Source: Sphingobium ummariense RL-3
Lineage (GTDB): Bacteria > Pseudomonadota > Alphaproteobacteria > Sphingomonadales > Sphingomonadaceae
Length of the DNA: 64,000 nt
Assembly: GCF_000447205.1 (NCBI RefSeq)
Contig: NZ_AUWY01000112.1
Coordinates: 106,716-170,715, forward strand
Direction: 5' to 3'
In this document: positions 45,363 through 54,882 of the stretch, in pieces
Numbering within the stretch: position 1 is the stretch's first letter
How the letters are laid out: each line of letters opens with the position of its first letter
Notes under the pieces: generated by a model
What the model was told of the DNA's origin: nothing
The model's input: only the letters and a program-made list of their open reading frames with translations
Databases searched by the model: none
Program-made: the position numbers and the translations under genes

Positions 45363-47963
45363 ATGGCCGATATGCAATCCACCGCCGCCGCAGCCCCTGC
45401 GATCATCCGCCGTTCCGACTATCGTCCGCCCGATTGGTTGGTACCCGATATCACCCTCGACTTCGATCTCGACCCGGCGGCGACCCGGATAAGGGGGATG
45501 CTGGCGGTGCGGCGCAACGGCGATCATGACAGGCCGCTGCGGCTCGATGGCGACAGGCTGGTGCCGCTTGAGGTGAAGGTCGACGGGCAGCTGCTCGACA
45601 CCGGCCAATGGTCGATGGAAGCGGGGGCGCTGCTCATCCCGCTTACGGGCGAAAGCCACAGCATCGAGACGCTGGTGGAGATCGCGCCCGAGGGGAACAG
45701 CAAGCTGATGGGGCTTTATGCCAGCGGCGGGCTGCTCTGCACCCAGTGCGAGGCGGAGGGATTCCGTCGCATCACCTTCTTCCCCGACCGGCCCGATGTC
45801 CTGTCGCGCTATTCGGTGCGGATGGCTGCGGACAAGGCGCGCTACCCCATACTCCTTGCGAATGGCGATCCGGTCGACCAGGGCGACCTGCCGGACGGGC
45901 GGCACTGGGCGCGCTGGAACGATCCGTTTCCCAAGCCCTGCTATCTCTTCGCGCTGGTGGCAGGCGATCTGGCCTGCAATGCTGATCGCTTCGTGACGAT
46001 GAGCGGGCGCGAGGTAAAGCTCGGCATATGGGTCAAGGAAGCCGATCTGCCGCGTACCGCCCACGCCATGCAGGCGCTCAAGAACAGCATGGCCTGGGAC
46101 GAACGGGTCTATGGACGCGAATATGATCTGGACGTGTTCAACATCGTCGCCGTGGCCGACTTCAACTTTGGCGCGATGGAGAACAAGGGGCTCAATATAT
46201 TCAATTCGCGTTATATTCTCGCCGATCCGGAAACGGCGACCGACATCGACTATGACGGTGTCGAGGGTGTGGTGGCGCATGAATATTTCCACAACTGGTC
46301 GGGTAACCGCGTCACCTGCCGCGACTGGTTCCAGCTGAGCCTCAAGGAAGGCTTCACCGTCTTCCGCGACCAGAGCTTTTCGGCAGACATGGGGAGTCAT
46401 GCGGTCAAGCGGATCGAAGATGTCCGCATCCTGCGCGCAGCGCAGTTCCAGGAGGATTCGGGGCCGCTCGCGCATCCGATTCGACCGGAATCCTATATGG
46501 AAATCAGTAACTTCTATACCGCGACCATCTACAACAAAGGTGCGGAAGTCATTCGCATGATGGCGCTGATGCTGGGCCCGGAACGCTTCCGCAAAGGCAC
46601 AGACCTCTATTTCGAGCGGCATGACGGGCAGGCGGCGACCTGCGAGGATTTCGTGCAGGCCATGGAGGAGGGCGGGGAGATCGACCTCGGCCAGTTCCGC
46701 CTCTGGTACGAACAGGCGGGCACGCCGCGCGTGCGTGCGTCACTGTCGCACGATCCCGCCACGGGCATCGCGGAGCTGGCGCTGGAGCAGGCGGTTCCCG
46801 CCACGCCGGGCCAGCCTGACAAGCAGCCGATGGCGATCCCGCTGCGCGTCGCCCTGTTCGATCGGGCGAGCGGAACCCACCATGGCGACGAATTGCTGAT
46901 GCTGACGGAGGCGAGTGAGCGCTTTTCCTTCAAGGGTTTCACCGATGCGCCGGTGCTGTCGATCAACCGCGGCTTCTCCGCCCCGGTCATCGTCGAAACC
47001 AACCATGATCAGGCCGACCTGGCATTCCTGTCGGCGCATGACGACGATCCCTTCGCCCGCTACGAGGCGATGCAGCAGCTGATGGTCAACGTACTGATCG
47101 GCAAGATCGGCGGGCATGCGGTCGACGAGGCTGCGGTGATCGCGGCAGTTCGCCATACCGTGACCGATCCGGCGCTCGACCCGGCCTTCATCGCGGAGAC
47201 GATCCGCCTGCCGAGCGAGGCCTATCTGGGCGACCAGATGCGCGTGGTCGATCCCGATGCCATCCACGCCGCGCGCGATGGGCTGCAGCAGCGCATCGGC
47301 GCCGAGCTGGAGCCGCTGTGGCGCGACATTCATGCGAAGACAAAGGCTAACGGTTTCTCCCTGTCCTCGACGGCAAAGGGCGCGCGCAAGCTGCGCAACA
47401 CGGCACTGCACTACCTCGTCGCCTCAGGGGTGGTGGACGGCCCGGCGGTCGCCTATGCGCAGTTCGACGAGGCCGACAACATGACCGAGCGGCAGGCGGC
47501 GCTGGCGACCCTCGCCAACGGCACCAGCGCTGAACGGGAAGCGGCGCTCGACATCTTCTACAATCGCTATCGGGATGATGCGCTTACGCTCGACAAATGG
47601 TTCCAGACCCAGGCCTTCGCCTTCTATCCCGAAACGGTGGATCTGGTCGAGGAACTGGGGCGGCACCGGGACTTCACCATGACCAATCCCAACCGCGTGC
47701 GCTCGCTCTATGGTGCCTTCGCGGGCAATCAGTGGGCGTTTCACCACAAGTCGGGCAAGGGATATCGGCTGGTGGCGGACTGCATCATCGCGCTCGACAA
47801 ACTCAACCCGCAGACGGCGGCCCGGCTGGTTCCGCCGCTGGGGCGCTGGCGGCGCTTCGACGACATGCGCGGAGCGATGATGCGGGCGGAACTGCAGCAT
47901 ATCCTTGCCGAGCCCGGCCTGTCGAAGGACGTGACCGAGCAGGCAAGCAAAAGCCTGGAGTAA
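45363..47963 (+). CDS. pepN: Aminopeptidase N (M1 family)
   Basis: 866 residues, the PepN subfamily length. GAMEN exopeptidase motif in FGAMENKGLN, zinc motif HEYFHNWSGNRV (HExxH) with the third ligand Glu in LKEGFTVFRD, and a C-terminal alpha-solenoid. Cytosolic, removes N-terminal residues from peptides. Followed by a large inverted repeat at 47966-48016. Confidence 0.96.
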   Translation: MADMQSTAAAAPAIIRRSDYRPPDWLVPDITLDFDLDPAATRIRGMLAVRRNGDHDRPLRLDGDRLVPLEVKVDGQLLDTGQWSMEAGALLIPLTGESHSIETLVEIAPEGNSKLMGLYASGGLLCTQCEAEGFRRITFFPDRPDVLSRYSVRMAADKARYPILLANGDPVDQGDLPDGRHWARWNDPFPKPCYLFALVAGDLACNADRFVTMSGREVKLGIWVKEADLPRTAHAMQALKNSMAWDERVYGREYDLDVFNIVAVADFNFGAMENKGLNIFNSRYILADPETATDIDYDGVEGVVAHEYFHNWSGNRVTCRDWFQLSLKEGFTVFRDQSFSADMGSHAVKRIEDVRILRAAQFQEDSGPLAHPIRPESYMEISNFYTATIYNKGAEVIRMMALMLGPERFRKGTDLYFERHDGQAATCEDFVQAMEEGGEIDLGQFRLWYEQAGTPRVRASLSHDPATGIAELALEQAVPATPGQPDKQPMAIPLRVALFDRASGTHHGDELLMLTEASERFSFKGFTDAPVLSINRGFSAPVIVETNHDQADLAFLSAHDDDPFARYEAMQQLMVNVLIGKIGGHAVDEAAVIAAVRHTVTDPALDPAFIAETIRLPSEAYLGDQMRVVDPDAIHAARDGLQQRIGAELEPLWRDIHAKTKANGFSLSSTAKGARKLRNTALHYLVASGVVDGPAVAYAQFDEADNMTERQAALATLANGTSAEREAALDIFYNRYRDDALTLDKWFQTQAFAFYPETVDLVEELGRHRDFTMTNPNRVRSLYGAFAGNQWAFHHKSGKGYRLVADCIIALDKLNPQTAARLVPPLGRWRRFDDMRGAMMRAELQHILAEPGLSKDVTEQASKSLE

Positions 47964-47965
47964 GG

Positions 47966-48016
47966 CGATGCAGGGCGGCGGCGCGCCCTGCCTTCGCAGG
48001 AGCGCCGCGCATCGCG
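47966..48016. terminator. Long inverted repeat between convergent pepN and lipoprotein gene
   Basis: Outer arms GCGATGC (47966-47972) and GCATCGC (48010-48016) enclose an inner GGCGGCGC/GCGCCGC pairing. The position between two convergent stop codons suggests bidirectional termination, though no T-run is present. Confidence 0.6.
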
Positions 48017-48020
48017 AGGA

Positions 48021-48656
48021 TCAGCCGCCCGCGATCCCCAGCCAGGCGGCCACGTCGGCCGCGACCTTGTTGGCTGCCGCGTTCAGGGGGGCGCCGATGG
48101 TGTTCGCCTCGATCTTGCCGCCCACGGGCTGGGTGGCGGTAAAGCGCTGCCGGGCGACCACGGTGCCGGTGATATTGGTGAGCACCGCCTCATAGGTCAC
48201 GACCGCGCTGTTGGTGCGCGCGTCGAGCCCGAAGGAGATCAGTTCCCCGGTAAGGCGTTGCGTGCGCTCATCCCCGGACTGGCCGGGATCGAGTACCATG
48301 CGGTTGCTGGTCGCGGAGACCGTTTCCGCCAGCAGGCGCTGGAACAGGTGGCGAGGGGTTTCGGCCCACTGCACCTTCGTCACATAGGCGGCGGACGTCG
48401 GCGTCGTCTGGACCGCCACGCGGATCGTGTCGATCACCCGGGGCGCTTCCGGATCGAGGATGATGAGGCCTGGCCCCGTGGCGGCGGCACGCGGCGTACC
48501 GGCCTGAACCTTCTGCGCAGGATCGAGCGTCAGCAGCTGCTGCGGCGGCTTCCCCCCGATCGAGACGCAGCCGGCGAGCGCGAAGGCCGTCGCGAGCAGG
48601 AACACGGAGCCCGGTGCATAGGGTTTTTTGTGGAACATCATCCGGCTCCCTTTCAA
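48021..48656 (-). CDS. ABC-type transport auxiliary lipoprotein (PqiC-like) of the MCE operon
   Basis: 211 residues (a second ATG at 48641 is possible). Lipoprotein signal with FALAGC, then a strand-rich domain: ...ILDPEAPRVIDTIRVAVQT, YVTKVQWAETPRHLFQRLLAE (the W-x-x-xP pattern of ABC-auxiliary/PqiC proteins). Last gene of a leftward four-gene operon; it overlaps the MlaD-like stop by 4 bp. Such lipoproteins tether or extend MCE complexes toward the outer membrane. Confidence 0.85.
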   Translation of the reverse strand: MKGSRMMFHKKPYAPGSVFLLATAFALAGCVSIGGKPPQQLLTLDPAQKVQAGTPRAAATGPGLIILDPEAPRVIDTIRVAVQTTPTSAAYVTKVQWAETPRHLFQRLLAETVSATSNRMVLDPGQSGDERTQRLTGELISFGLDARTNSAVVTYEAVLTNITGTVVARQRFTATQPVGGKIEANTIGAPLNAAANKVAADVAAWLGIAGG

Positions 48657-49615
48657 GGCTTGTAGTCGGGCAAAGCGGGCGATCCGACGATGGATCCCGC
48701 GCCCTGCTGGTCGAGCTTTTCGGCGACACCGCGGAAGGCGCGCGACATTTCCCGCAGGTCGCGCACCAGGCGGTTCACTTCCGGCATCGTCTGGTTGCTG
48801 AAGGCGTGGACGCCCGGCTGCGCCTCCGCGATCGTCTTGTCGAGCTGATCGATGGTGCTGGTCGCGGCCTGCACGCTCTTGCGCAGGTCGGCCATCAGCG
48901 GGCGGCCCTGATCATTCAGCAGCGAATCGGTGGTGGAGGCAAGCTTGCCGATCTGCTCGGCGGCGATGCCGGTGCGCTGAACGGCGATGCGCGCCTCCGC
49001 GAGAGTAGCGGCGATCTCCGGGCTGCGGTCGGCCAGTGCGCCCGACACCCGCTCGACATTGGCGAGGATGCCGGCGATCGACTGCTGGTTCTTGTCGTTC
49101 AGCAGCTCGGTCAGGCGCTCGGTAAGCGTCGAGAGCCGCTCCAGCAGCTGCGGGGCATTGTTGAGCAGCTCGCCGAGCGCGCCCGGCTTGGTCGGGATGA
49201 CGGGGACGCCGTCGGGGCAGGCCGACAGCGGGTTGTTGGCGGGGCAGCCGATGGGCGGCGCGCCCTTCACCGCGCCGTCCAGCACGATCTCCGACACGCC
49301 GGTAAAGCCGACACCCTGGATGGTAGCGGTGGTGCCCTGCAGCACGGGCGTACCTTCCTTCACGGAAATGCGCACCTTCACGAAGCTGGGATCGCGGTCC
49401 CACAGCTCGATCCGTTCGACCTGGCCGGAGGGGACGCCCGAATAATTGACACCCGATCCCTTGGCGAGGCCGTTCACCGACTGCTTGAAGAAGATGTCAT
49501 ATTCCGCGTTGTCGCCCTGTGACAGGCGCGAGAACCAGAAGGCGGTGACCATGACCGCCGCCAGCAGCAGCAGCGTGACGACGCCGACCAGCACATGATT
49601 GGAGCGGGTTTCCAT
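48653..49615 (-). CDS. mlaD: MlaD-like MCE-domain protein
   Basis: 320 residues, longer than E. coli MlaD (about 180). One N-terminal membrane segment (about 9-29), an MCE domain (about 40-150) with VNGLAKGSGVNYSGVPSGQVERIELW, and a long C-terminal helical/coiled-coil part (about 160-310) rich in leucine and amphipathic repeats. MCE proteins form a hexameric lipid channel in the periplasm. Probably the substrate-binding ring of a retrograde phospholipid transporter. Confidence 0.9.
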   Translation of the reverse strand: METRSNHVLVGVVTLLLLAAVMVTAFWFSRLSQGDNAEYDIFFKQSVNGLAKGSGVNYSGVPSGQVERIELWDRDPSFVKVRISVKEGTPVLQGTTATIQGVGFTGVSEIVLDGAVKGAPPIGCPANNPLSACPDGVPVIPTKPGALGELLNNAPQLLERLSTLTERLTELLNDKNQQSIAGILANVERVSGALADRSPEIAATLAEARIAVQRTGIAAEQIGKLASTTDSLLNDQGRPLMADLRKSVQAATSTIDQLDKTIAEAQPGVHAFSNQTMPEVNRLVRDLREMSRAFRGVAEKLDQQGAGSIVGSPALPDYKP

Positions 49616-49618
49616 ATC

Positions 49619-50503
49619 CTATCGCTTTCCGTTCCCTTGGCCGTTCCCCTGGCCGTCCTGTGCGGCGGCGGACCTGTCGCGTTCGCGCTCCACCGCCGCC
49701 GTGGCGGCCCGGCCGCGCGGGCCGTTGAAATATTCCTGGATCCACGGATGGTCGAGCGCCAGCAGCTCCGGGATGGTTCCTACCGCGATCACTTGCCTGT
49801 CCGCCAGCACCGCCACCCGGTCACAGATCGAATAGAGCGTATCGAGGTCGTGGGTGATGAGAAAGACGGTAAGCCCCAGCGTCTGCTGCAGCTTGCGGGT
49901 CTGATCGTCGAACGCCGCCGCGCCGATGGGATCGAGCCCCGCGGTCGGCTCGTCGAGGAACAGCAGATCGGGATCGAGCGCCAGCGCGCGGGCCAAACCG
50001 GCGCGCTTCTTCATGCCGCCCGACAGCTCGGACGGGAATTTCGGCCCCGCCTCTTCCGGCAGGCCGGTCATGCGGATCTTGTAGGCGGCGATCTCGTCGC
50101 GCAGTTGCGGCCCGATATTGGGATAATATTCCCGGATCGGCACCTCGACATTCTCCGCCACCGTCAGGGTCGAGAACAGCGCGCCGCCCTGGAACAGCAC
50201 GCCCCAGCGCTTGCGGATGGCCAGCGCCTCGTCATCCAGGCGGCCGATCATTGATTCGCCGAAGACATGGACTTCGCCCGCATCGGGCGTCTGCAGGCCG
50301 ATGATGGAGCGCATCAGCACCGACTTGCCGGTGCCGGATCCGCCGACCACGCCCAATATCTCGCCCTTGCGCACGTCGAGGTCCAGCCCGTCATGCACCA
50401 GCTGGTCGCCGAAACTGTTCCTGAGACCGCGCACGGAGATGGCGATATCGCCATGCTCGACCGCGCACTCGACGCGTTCCTCCTCGACTGCCGGCGGCGC
50501 CAT
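49619..50503 (-). CDS. mlaF: MlaF-like ABC transporter ATPase
   Basis: 294 residues. Walker A VGGSGTGKSVLM, ABC signature ELSGGMKKRAGLARALA, Walker B LLFLDEPTAGLDP and H-loop LITHDLD. The GMKKRAGLARA form is typical of MlaF. The C-terminus is a short Arg/Glu/Gln/Gly-rich tail. Cytosolic motor of the MCE transporter, overlapping the permease gene by one base. Confidence 0.93.
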   Translation of the reverse strand: MAPPAVEEERVECAVEHGDIAISVRGLRNSFGDQLVHDGLDLDVRKGEILGVVGGSGTGKSVLMRSIIGLQTPDAGEVHVFGESMIGRLDDEALAIRKRWGVLFQGGALFSTLTVAENVEVPIREYYPNIGPQLRDEIAAYKIRMTGLPEEAGPKFPSELSGGMKKRAGLARALALDPDLLFLDEPTAGLDPIGAAAFDDQTRKLQQTLGLTVFLITHDLDTLYSICDRVAVLADRQVIAVGTIPELLALDHPWIQEYFNGPRGRAATAAVERERDRSAAAQDGQGNGQGNGKR

Positions 50504-51612
50504 CAGACCCAGCCCACCCAGGTGAAGAAAACCGCAAAGAAGGAATCGATCACGATCACGAGAAAGATCGCCTGGACTACGGCGGCGGTGGTGCGCAGCC
50601 CCACCTCCTCCGCATTGGCCTTGACCTGCATCCCCTGGAAGCAGCCGGCAAGCGCGATGATGACGCCGAAAACCGGCGCCTTGATGAGCCCGACATAGAG
50701 ATCGGTGATCGGCACCACTTCGCGCAGTCGCTGGACGAAGGTGATGGGCGGAATGTCCAGCGCCACGGCGCAGAGGAACCCGCCGCCGATGATCGCGACG
50801 ATCGACGAATAGAAGCCGAGCAGCGGCATCATCACCACCACCGCCAGGGTGCGCGGCAGCACCAGCGCCTCCATCGGCGACACGCCGATGGTTCGCATGG
50901 CGTCGATCTCCTCGGTCAGCTTCATGGTCCCGAGCTGCGCGGCGAACGCGGATCCGGATCGGCCGGCAACCATGATCGCGGTCATCAGCACGCCCAGTTC
51001 GCGGAAGGTGAGGCGGCCAACCAGGTTGATCGTCAGCACCTCCATACCGAACTGCTTGAGCTGCACCGAGCCTTGCTGCGCGATGACGATGCCGATGAGG
51101 AAGCTCATGAGGCCGATGATGCCCAGCGCCGAGACGCCGACGACCTCGAAACGCTGCACGACGGCATTGAGCCGGAAGCGGCGCGGATGGCGCAGCAGGC
51201 TCCAGCTGGCCACCAGCGTGCTCCCGAAGAAACCGAGCAGGCCGACCAGGGTGGTGCCGGAGTTGATCACCGCCTCGCCGATCTGTCCGACGATCCGCTG
51301 CAGTGGGGAGACATGGTCGGGACGGATGGCCATCGGCTCGTCATACCCGGCCACGGTGTCGATCAGGCGGCGCGCATCGTCGCTCGCGTTGATGACCTTC
51401 GCGCCGAGGCGCCGGGCGGTGCGGTGGACGGTCCAGGCGCCGATGGTATCGATATGGGATATGTCGCCCAGGTCGATCGCGCCGACCGGCCCCGTCACCG
51501 CATCCAGCCGCGCGGGCAGATCGCGCAGGCAGGCGACCGACAGCGTGCCGGAAAGGCGGATGACGCTGCTGCCGTCACGCGTTTCCTCGACCAGATCAGC
51601 GGCTTTGTTCAT
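50503..51612 (-). CDS. mlaE: MlaE-like permease with N-terminal STAS domain
   Basis: 369 residues from the ATG at 51612; a longer frame begins at 51645 but adds no conserved sequence. Residues about 8-95 form a STAS domain (VIRLSGTLSV, IDLGDISHIDTIGAW), doing in cis what MlaB does in E. coli. The rest is the MlaE permease with ALGIIGLMSFLIG, VAGRSGSAFAAQLGTMKLTEEIDAM and five to six membrane segments. First gene of the operon mlaE-mlaF-mlaD-lipoprotein, all coupled. Confidence 0.92.
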   Translation of the reverse strand: MNKAADLVEETRDGSSVIRLSGTLSVACLRDLPARLDAVTGPVGAIDLGDISHIDTIGAWTVHRTARRLGAKVINASDDARRLIDTVAGYDEPMAIRPDHVSPLQRIVGQIGEAVINSGTTLVGLLGFFGSTLVASWSLLRHPRRFRLNAVVQRFEVVGVSALGIIGLMSFLIGIVIAQQGSVQLKQFGMEVLTINLVGRLTFRELGVLMTAIMVAGRSGSAFAAQLGTMKLTEEIDAMRTIGVSPMEALVLPRTLAVVVMMPLLGFYSSIVAIIGGGFLCAVALDIPPITFVQRLREVVPITDLYVGLIKAPVFGVIIALAGCFQGMQVKANAEEVGLRTTAAVVQAIFLVIVIDSFFAVFFTWVGWV

Positions 51613-51710
51613 GCGGGAGGAGTAGTGGTCCAATATCGGTTGCACGGCAAGCCGAAACGGCCCATCCGCAAGCCAGAACGAAGGGGCAGCGAGAAAGTTT
51701 CGGAAACGGC

Positions 51711-52385
51711 ATGAGGCGCAGGCTGGCGATATACGACATGGACCGCACGGTCACCTTCAGCGGGACCTATACGGGGTTCCTCCTGCACGTCGCGCGGCGA
51801 ATGGCGCCGTGGCGGCTGGTCCTGTTCCCCGGCGTCCTGCTGCTGATGCTTGCCTATGTGCTGAGGCTGGTGACGCGGGCGCGGCTCAAGGAACTGAATC
51901 AGGGGCTGATGATCGGGTTCAACGTGGAACGCGCAAAGCTGATGCCGCATGTGGAGAGCTATGCGGAGACGGTGATCGCGACCAACCTGCGCAACGGGGC
52001 AGTGGCGCAGATCGAAAGGGATCGCGCCGACGGTTGCACCCTGGTGCTCGCGACCGCTTCCTACCGGCTCTATGTGGAGCCGATCGCGCGGCGGCTGGGC
52101 TTCGACGCGGTGATCGCGACCGATCACCTCAGCCAGGACCTGCGCTATGTGCGAGCGAAGATCGCGGGTGAAAATTGCTACGACACGGGCAAGCTGCGCA
52201 TGATCAAGGCCTGGATGGCGGCGGAGGCGATCGACCGGAGCCAGGCGCATATCCGGGCCTATTCCGACCATGTGTCGGACGCGCCGATGCTGGAATTCGC
52301 CGACGAGCCCTTCGCCGCCAATCCGCACAAGCCGCTCGCCCTGCTGGCGCAGGCGCGCGGATGGCCGCGGGTGGACTGGGCATAA
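51711..52385 (+). CDS. HAD-IB family phosphatase (SerB-like)
   Basis: 224 residues. HAD motif I DMDRTVT (about 9-15), motif II in LVLATASYRLY (the SerB-type S/T), motif III Lys (KLRMIK) and motif IV in AYSDHVSDAPML. The cap region around 30-60 is hydrophobic (LVLFPGVLLLMLAYVL) and may lie at the membrane. Substrate unknown; relatives include phosphoserine phosphatase and lipid-phosphate phosphatases. Divergent from the MCE operon with a 98-bp gap. Confidence 0.85.
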   Translation: MRRRLAIYDMDRTVTFSGTYTGFLLHVARRMAPWRLVLFPGVLLLMLAYVLRLVTRARLKELNQGLMIGFNVERAKLMPHVESYAETVIATNLRNGAVAQIERDRADGCTLVLATASYRLYVEPIARRLGFDAVIATDHLSQDLRYVRAKIAGENCYDTGKLRMIKAWMAAEAIDRSQAHIRAYSDHVSDAPMLEFADEPFAANPHKPLALLAQARGWPRVDWA

Positions 52386-52411
52386 GCTTTCCCTCTGCGA
52401 CACGCGCCCTG

Positions 52412-53341
52412 TCAGGCGATCCGGTTCGGGAGCGGATCCCCGGCGAAATGCGCGGCGAGGTTCGCCAGCAGCGATGACGCCATGCGGCCGACCGCCTCAT
52501 GCGTGGCGCCGCCGGTGTGGGGCGTGAGCACGCAGTTGGGGACATCGGCCCAGCGCGCGGGATCGGTGGGTTCCGGATCGAAGACGTCGAGCGCCGCGCC
52601 GCCCAGGCGGCCGGACCGGAGCGCCTCCACCAGCGCGGGCTCGTCGACCAGCTGGCCGCGGGCGACATTGACCAGCACGCCCTGCGGCCCCAGCGCGTCC
52701 ATCACCCCCGCGTCGATCATCCGCCGGTTGCTCTCGTCGGCACGCGCCGCGACCAGCAGGATGTCGCTGTCCTGCGCCAGCGCCAGCAGGCTTTCGGCGC
52801 GGGGCCAGGGCAGGTCAGGCTTGTCGCGCGGCCCCCACCAGCCGATCCGCATGCGCATCACTTCCGCGCGCCTTGCCGTCGCCATGCCGATCCCACCCAT
52901 GCCAACGATGCCGAGCCGGGCGCCGCCCAGCGAATGGGTGCGGGTCTTCGCCTCGATCGTCCAGCCGCCGGCGCGCAGCTGGCGGTCGCCCTCCACGATC
53001 CAGCGGCGGTGGGCGAGGATGAGGCCGATCGCATGGTCAGCGACATCTTCTGCATTGGCATCGCCGCCATGGGTGACGGCGATGCCGCGCGCGCGGGCAT
53101 CGTCCAGGTCGACGCCGTCATAGCCGACGGTGAAGCAGGCGATGAGGCCGAGGCGGGGCATCGCCTCCACCAGCGCTTGCTCCAGCGGGAACTCGCCGGC
53201 CCACACGATGGCGCGCGCCTCGCCCAGGCGGGCGTGGCCCGTTTCCTCCCACAGCGGGACGGCATCATAGTGCGCGGACAGTAGAGGGATCAGCGGACCA
53301 AGCAGCGGCTGTCCCACCAGCACCACGGGACGATCGCTCAT
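52412..53341 (-). CDS. D-2-hydroxyacid dehydrogenase family protein
   Basis: 309 residues from the ATG at 53341. Rossmann motif LGIVGMGGIGMATARRAE (about 148-165), catalytic Arg in NVARGQLVDE, Glu in DVFDPEP and His in TPHTGGAT. This is the glyoxylate/hydroxypyruvate reductase type, using NADPH or NADH to reduce 2-keto acids. Its start overlaps the stop of the PLP enzyme gene by 4 bp, so the two are coupled. Confidence 0.9.
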   Translation of the reverse strand: MSDRPVVLVGQPLLGPLIPLLSAHYDAVPLWEETGHARLGEARAIVWAGEFPLEQALVEAMPRLGLIACFTVGYDGVDLDDARARGIAVTHGGDANAEDVADHAIGLILAHRRWIVEGDRQLRAGGWTIEAKTRTHSLGGARLGIVGMGGIGMATARRAEVMRMRIGWWGPRDKPDLPWPRAESLLALAQDSDILLVAARADESNRRMIDAGVMDALGPQGVLVNVARGQLVDEPALVEALRSGRLGGAALDVFDPEPTDPARWADVPNCVLTPHTGGATHEAVGRMASSLLANLAAHFAGDPLPNRIA

Positions 53342-54663
53342 GCGATGGTCCGCAGCGCCTGGGCGAAGTCGGCGATCAGGTCGTCGGGATCCTCGCAGCC
53401 GATCGAGATACGCACCATATTGTCGCTGATGGCGAGCGCACGCTTGCGTTCGGCGGGCACTGACAGGTGCGTCATCGCGGCGGGATGGCTGGCGAGCGTC
53501 TCCGTGCCGCCGAGACTGACGGCGAGCTTGGCGATCTTGAGCGCGTCGAGGAAGGCGAAGGCCTCCGCTTCTCCGCCCTTGAGGTAGAGCGAGAAGGTGG
53601 AGCCGGCGCCGGTGCAATGACGGCGGTAGATGTCGGCCTGCCGGTCGTCCTCCGGGAAGCCGAGATAGACGACCTTTTCCACCTGCGGCTGGTCGCGCAG
53701 CCAGGCGCAGACCTTCGCGGCATTCTCGCCGGCGCGGGTCATGCGCAGTTCCAGCGTCTCGAGCGAACGCAGCAGCATCCACGCCGAATGCGGGTCGAGG
53801 ATCGTGCCGATCGTGTTGCGCATCAGGCGGATGGTGTTGATCAGCGCGTTGGACCCCAGCACGCCGCCCGCCACCAGGTCGCTGTGGCCGCCGGCATATT
53901 TGGTGAGGCTGTAGATCACCAGGTCCGCGCCGTGCGAGATCGGATGATGCCAGAGCGGGCCGAGGAAGGTGTTGTCGATGGCGATCGGTGGCAGTTGCGC
54001 CTCCGCCGCGAACAACAAGTTGCGCCGCGCAACTACGGCATCGAGGTCCACCAGCACGTTGGTGGGGTTGGCAGGGCTTTCCAGATAAATCAGCGCGACG
54101 CGGCCCAGGGCCTTCGCCTGCTCGATCACCGCGCCGATCTCCTCCTCCGTCGCGCCAGCAGGGAAATCCAGCCATTTGACGCCAAAGCGACCGAGGATGC
54201 GGCCGATCAGCGATTCCGTCGCGGCATAGAGCGGCGCGGAATGGACGATCACGTCACCGGGCTGGACCAGCGCCAGCAGCGTGGTCGCGATGGCAGACAT
54301 GCCGCTGGAAAAGAGCAGGGCATCCTCCGCCTCCTCCCAGACTGACAGGCGGTCCTCGCAAATTTCCTGGTTGGGGCCGTTGAAGCGGGAATAGACCAGG
54401 CCCTCCGCGCCGCCCGGACGGATGCCGGTGACGCCCTCGAAATGGCGCTTGCCTGCCGCCGCGCTCTCGAAGGCGAAGGTCGAGGTGAGGAAGATCGGCG
54501 GCTTGAGCGAACCCTCCGAGAGGGTCGGGTCATAGCCATGCCCCATCATCAGCGTTGCCGGCTTCAGCTTGCGGCCGTCGATCTCCATGATCGGGGGCTT
54601 GGGGCGGCGGCGGTTGCGGCTGGGCTCGGCGCCGGTGAGGTCGGCTTCTGTTTCGCCGGTCAT
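53338..54663 (-). CDS. Cys/Met-metabolism PLP-dependent enzyme (cystathionine gamma-synthase family)
   Basis: 441 residues, about 50 longer than E. coli MetB because of an N-terminal extension (residues 1-30, charged). PLP site SLTKYAGGHSDLVAGG, phosphate-binding SSGMSAIATTL and DNTFLGPLWHHPISHGAD mark the trans-sulfuration family (MetB, MetC, MetY, methionine gamma-lyase). Which reaction it does is not clear. No SAM-II riboswitch found upstream. Cotranscribed with the hydroxyacid dehydrogenase, which suggests a 2-keto acid product such as 2-oxobutanoate or pyruvate is handled. Confidence 0.85.
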   Translation of the reverse strand: MTGETEADLTGAEPSRNRRRPKPPIMEIDGRKLKPATLMMGHGYDPTLSEGSLKPPIFLTSTFAFESAAAGKRHFEGVTGIRPGGAEGLVYSRFNGPNQEICEDRLSVWEEAEDALLFSSGMSAIATTLLALVQPGDVIVHSAPLYAATESLIGRILGRFGVKWLDFPAGATEEEIGAVIEQAKALGRVALIYLESPANPTNVLVDLDAVVARRNLLFAAEAQLPPIAIDNTFLGPLWHHPISHGADLVIYSLTKYAGGHSDLVAGGVLGSNALINTIRLMRNTIGTILDPHSAWMLLRSLETLELRMTRAGENAAKVCAWLRDQPQVEKVVYLGFPEDDRQADIYRRHCTGAGSTFSLYLKGGEAEAFAFLDALKIAKLAVSLGGTETLASHPAAMTHLSVPAERKRALAISDNMVRISIGCEDPDDLIADFAQALRTIA

Positions 54664-54749
54664 ATGCTTCTCCTGCGGTTCGGCGGCGTCTGATGCGCCG
54701 TTCGGGTGACAGGAGTGTAACGCAGGAGCGGGGGAAGGAGCCAGAGGGA

Positions 54750-54766
54750 GAAAGATATAATCTTTC
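54750..54766. promoter_or_regulatory. Palindrome over a TATAAT -10-like hexamer
   Basis: GAAAGATATAATCTTTC: 7-bp arms around a 3-bp centre, with TATAAT at 54756-54761. It sits in the 219-bp divergent gap between the PLP enzyme and HTH-DUF4019 genes. No -35 TTGACA-like sequence lies 17 bp upstream, so an activator or another sigma factor might be needed. This is a candidate operator only. Confidence 0.4.
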
Positions 54767-54882
54767 GCGGGCAGGCATGAATATTTCTACATAGCCCGGA
54801 TTATGGGCGGGCGGCCCATCTGTGGGGGCATACGAATTTTTCGGGGTAGCTGCGGCAGGATGCCCGACCTAGGTCTCGTGCC

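Noticed and set aside
51916..51931. GGTTCAACGTGGAACG as a parS site
   Set aside because: The central CACGTG is AACGTG; the essential core is lost.
54664..54882. SAM-II riboswitch upstream of the Cys/Met PLP enzyme
   Set aside because: I looked for the conserved pseudoknot sequence on the minus strand and did not find it; only a short GGCG/CGCC hairpin is present.
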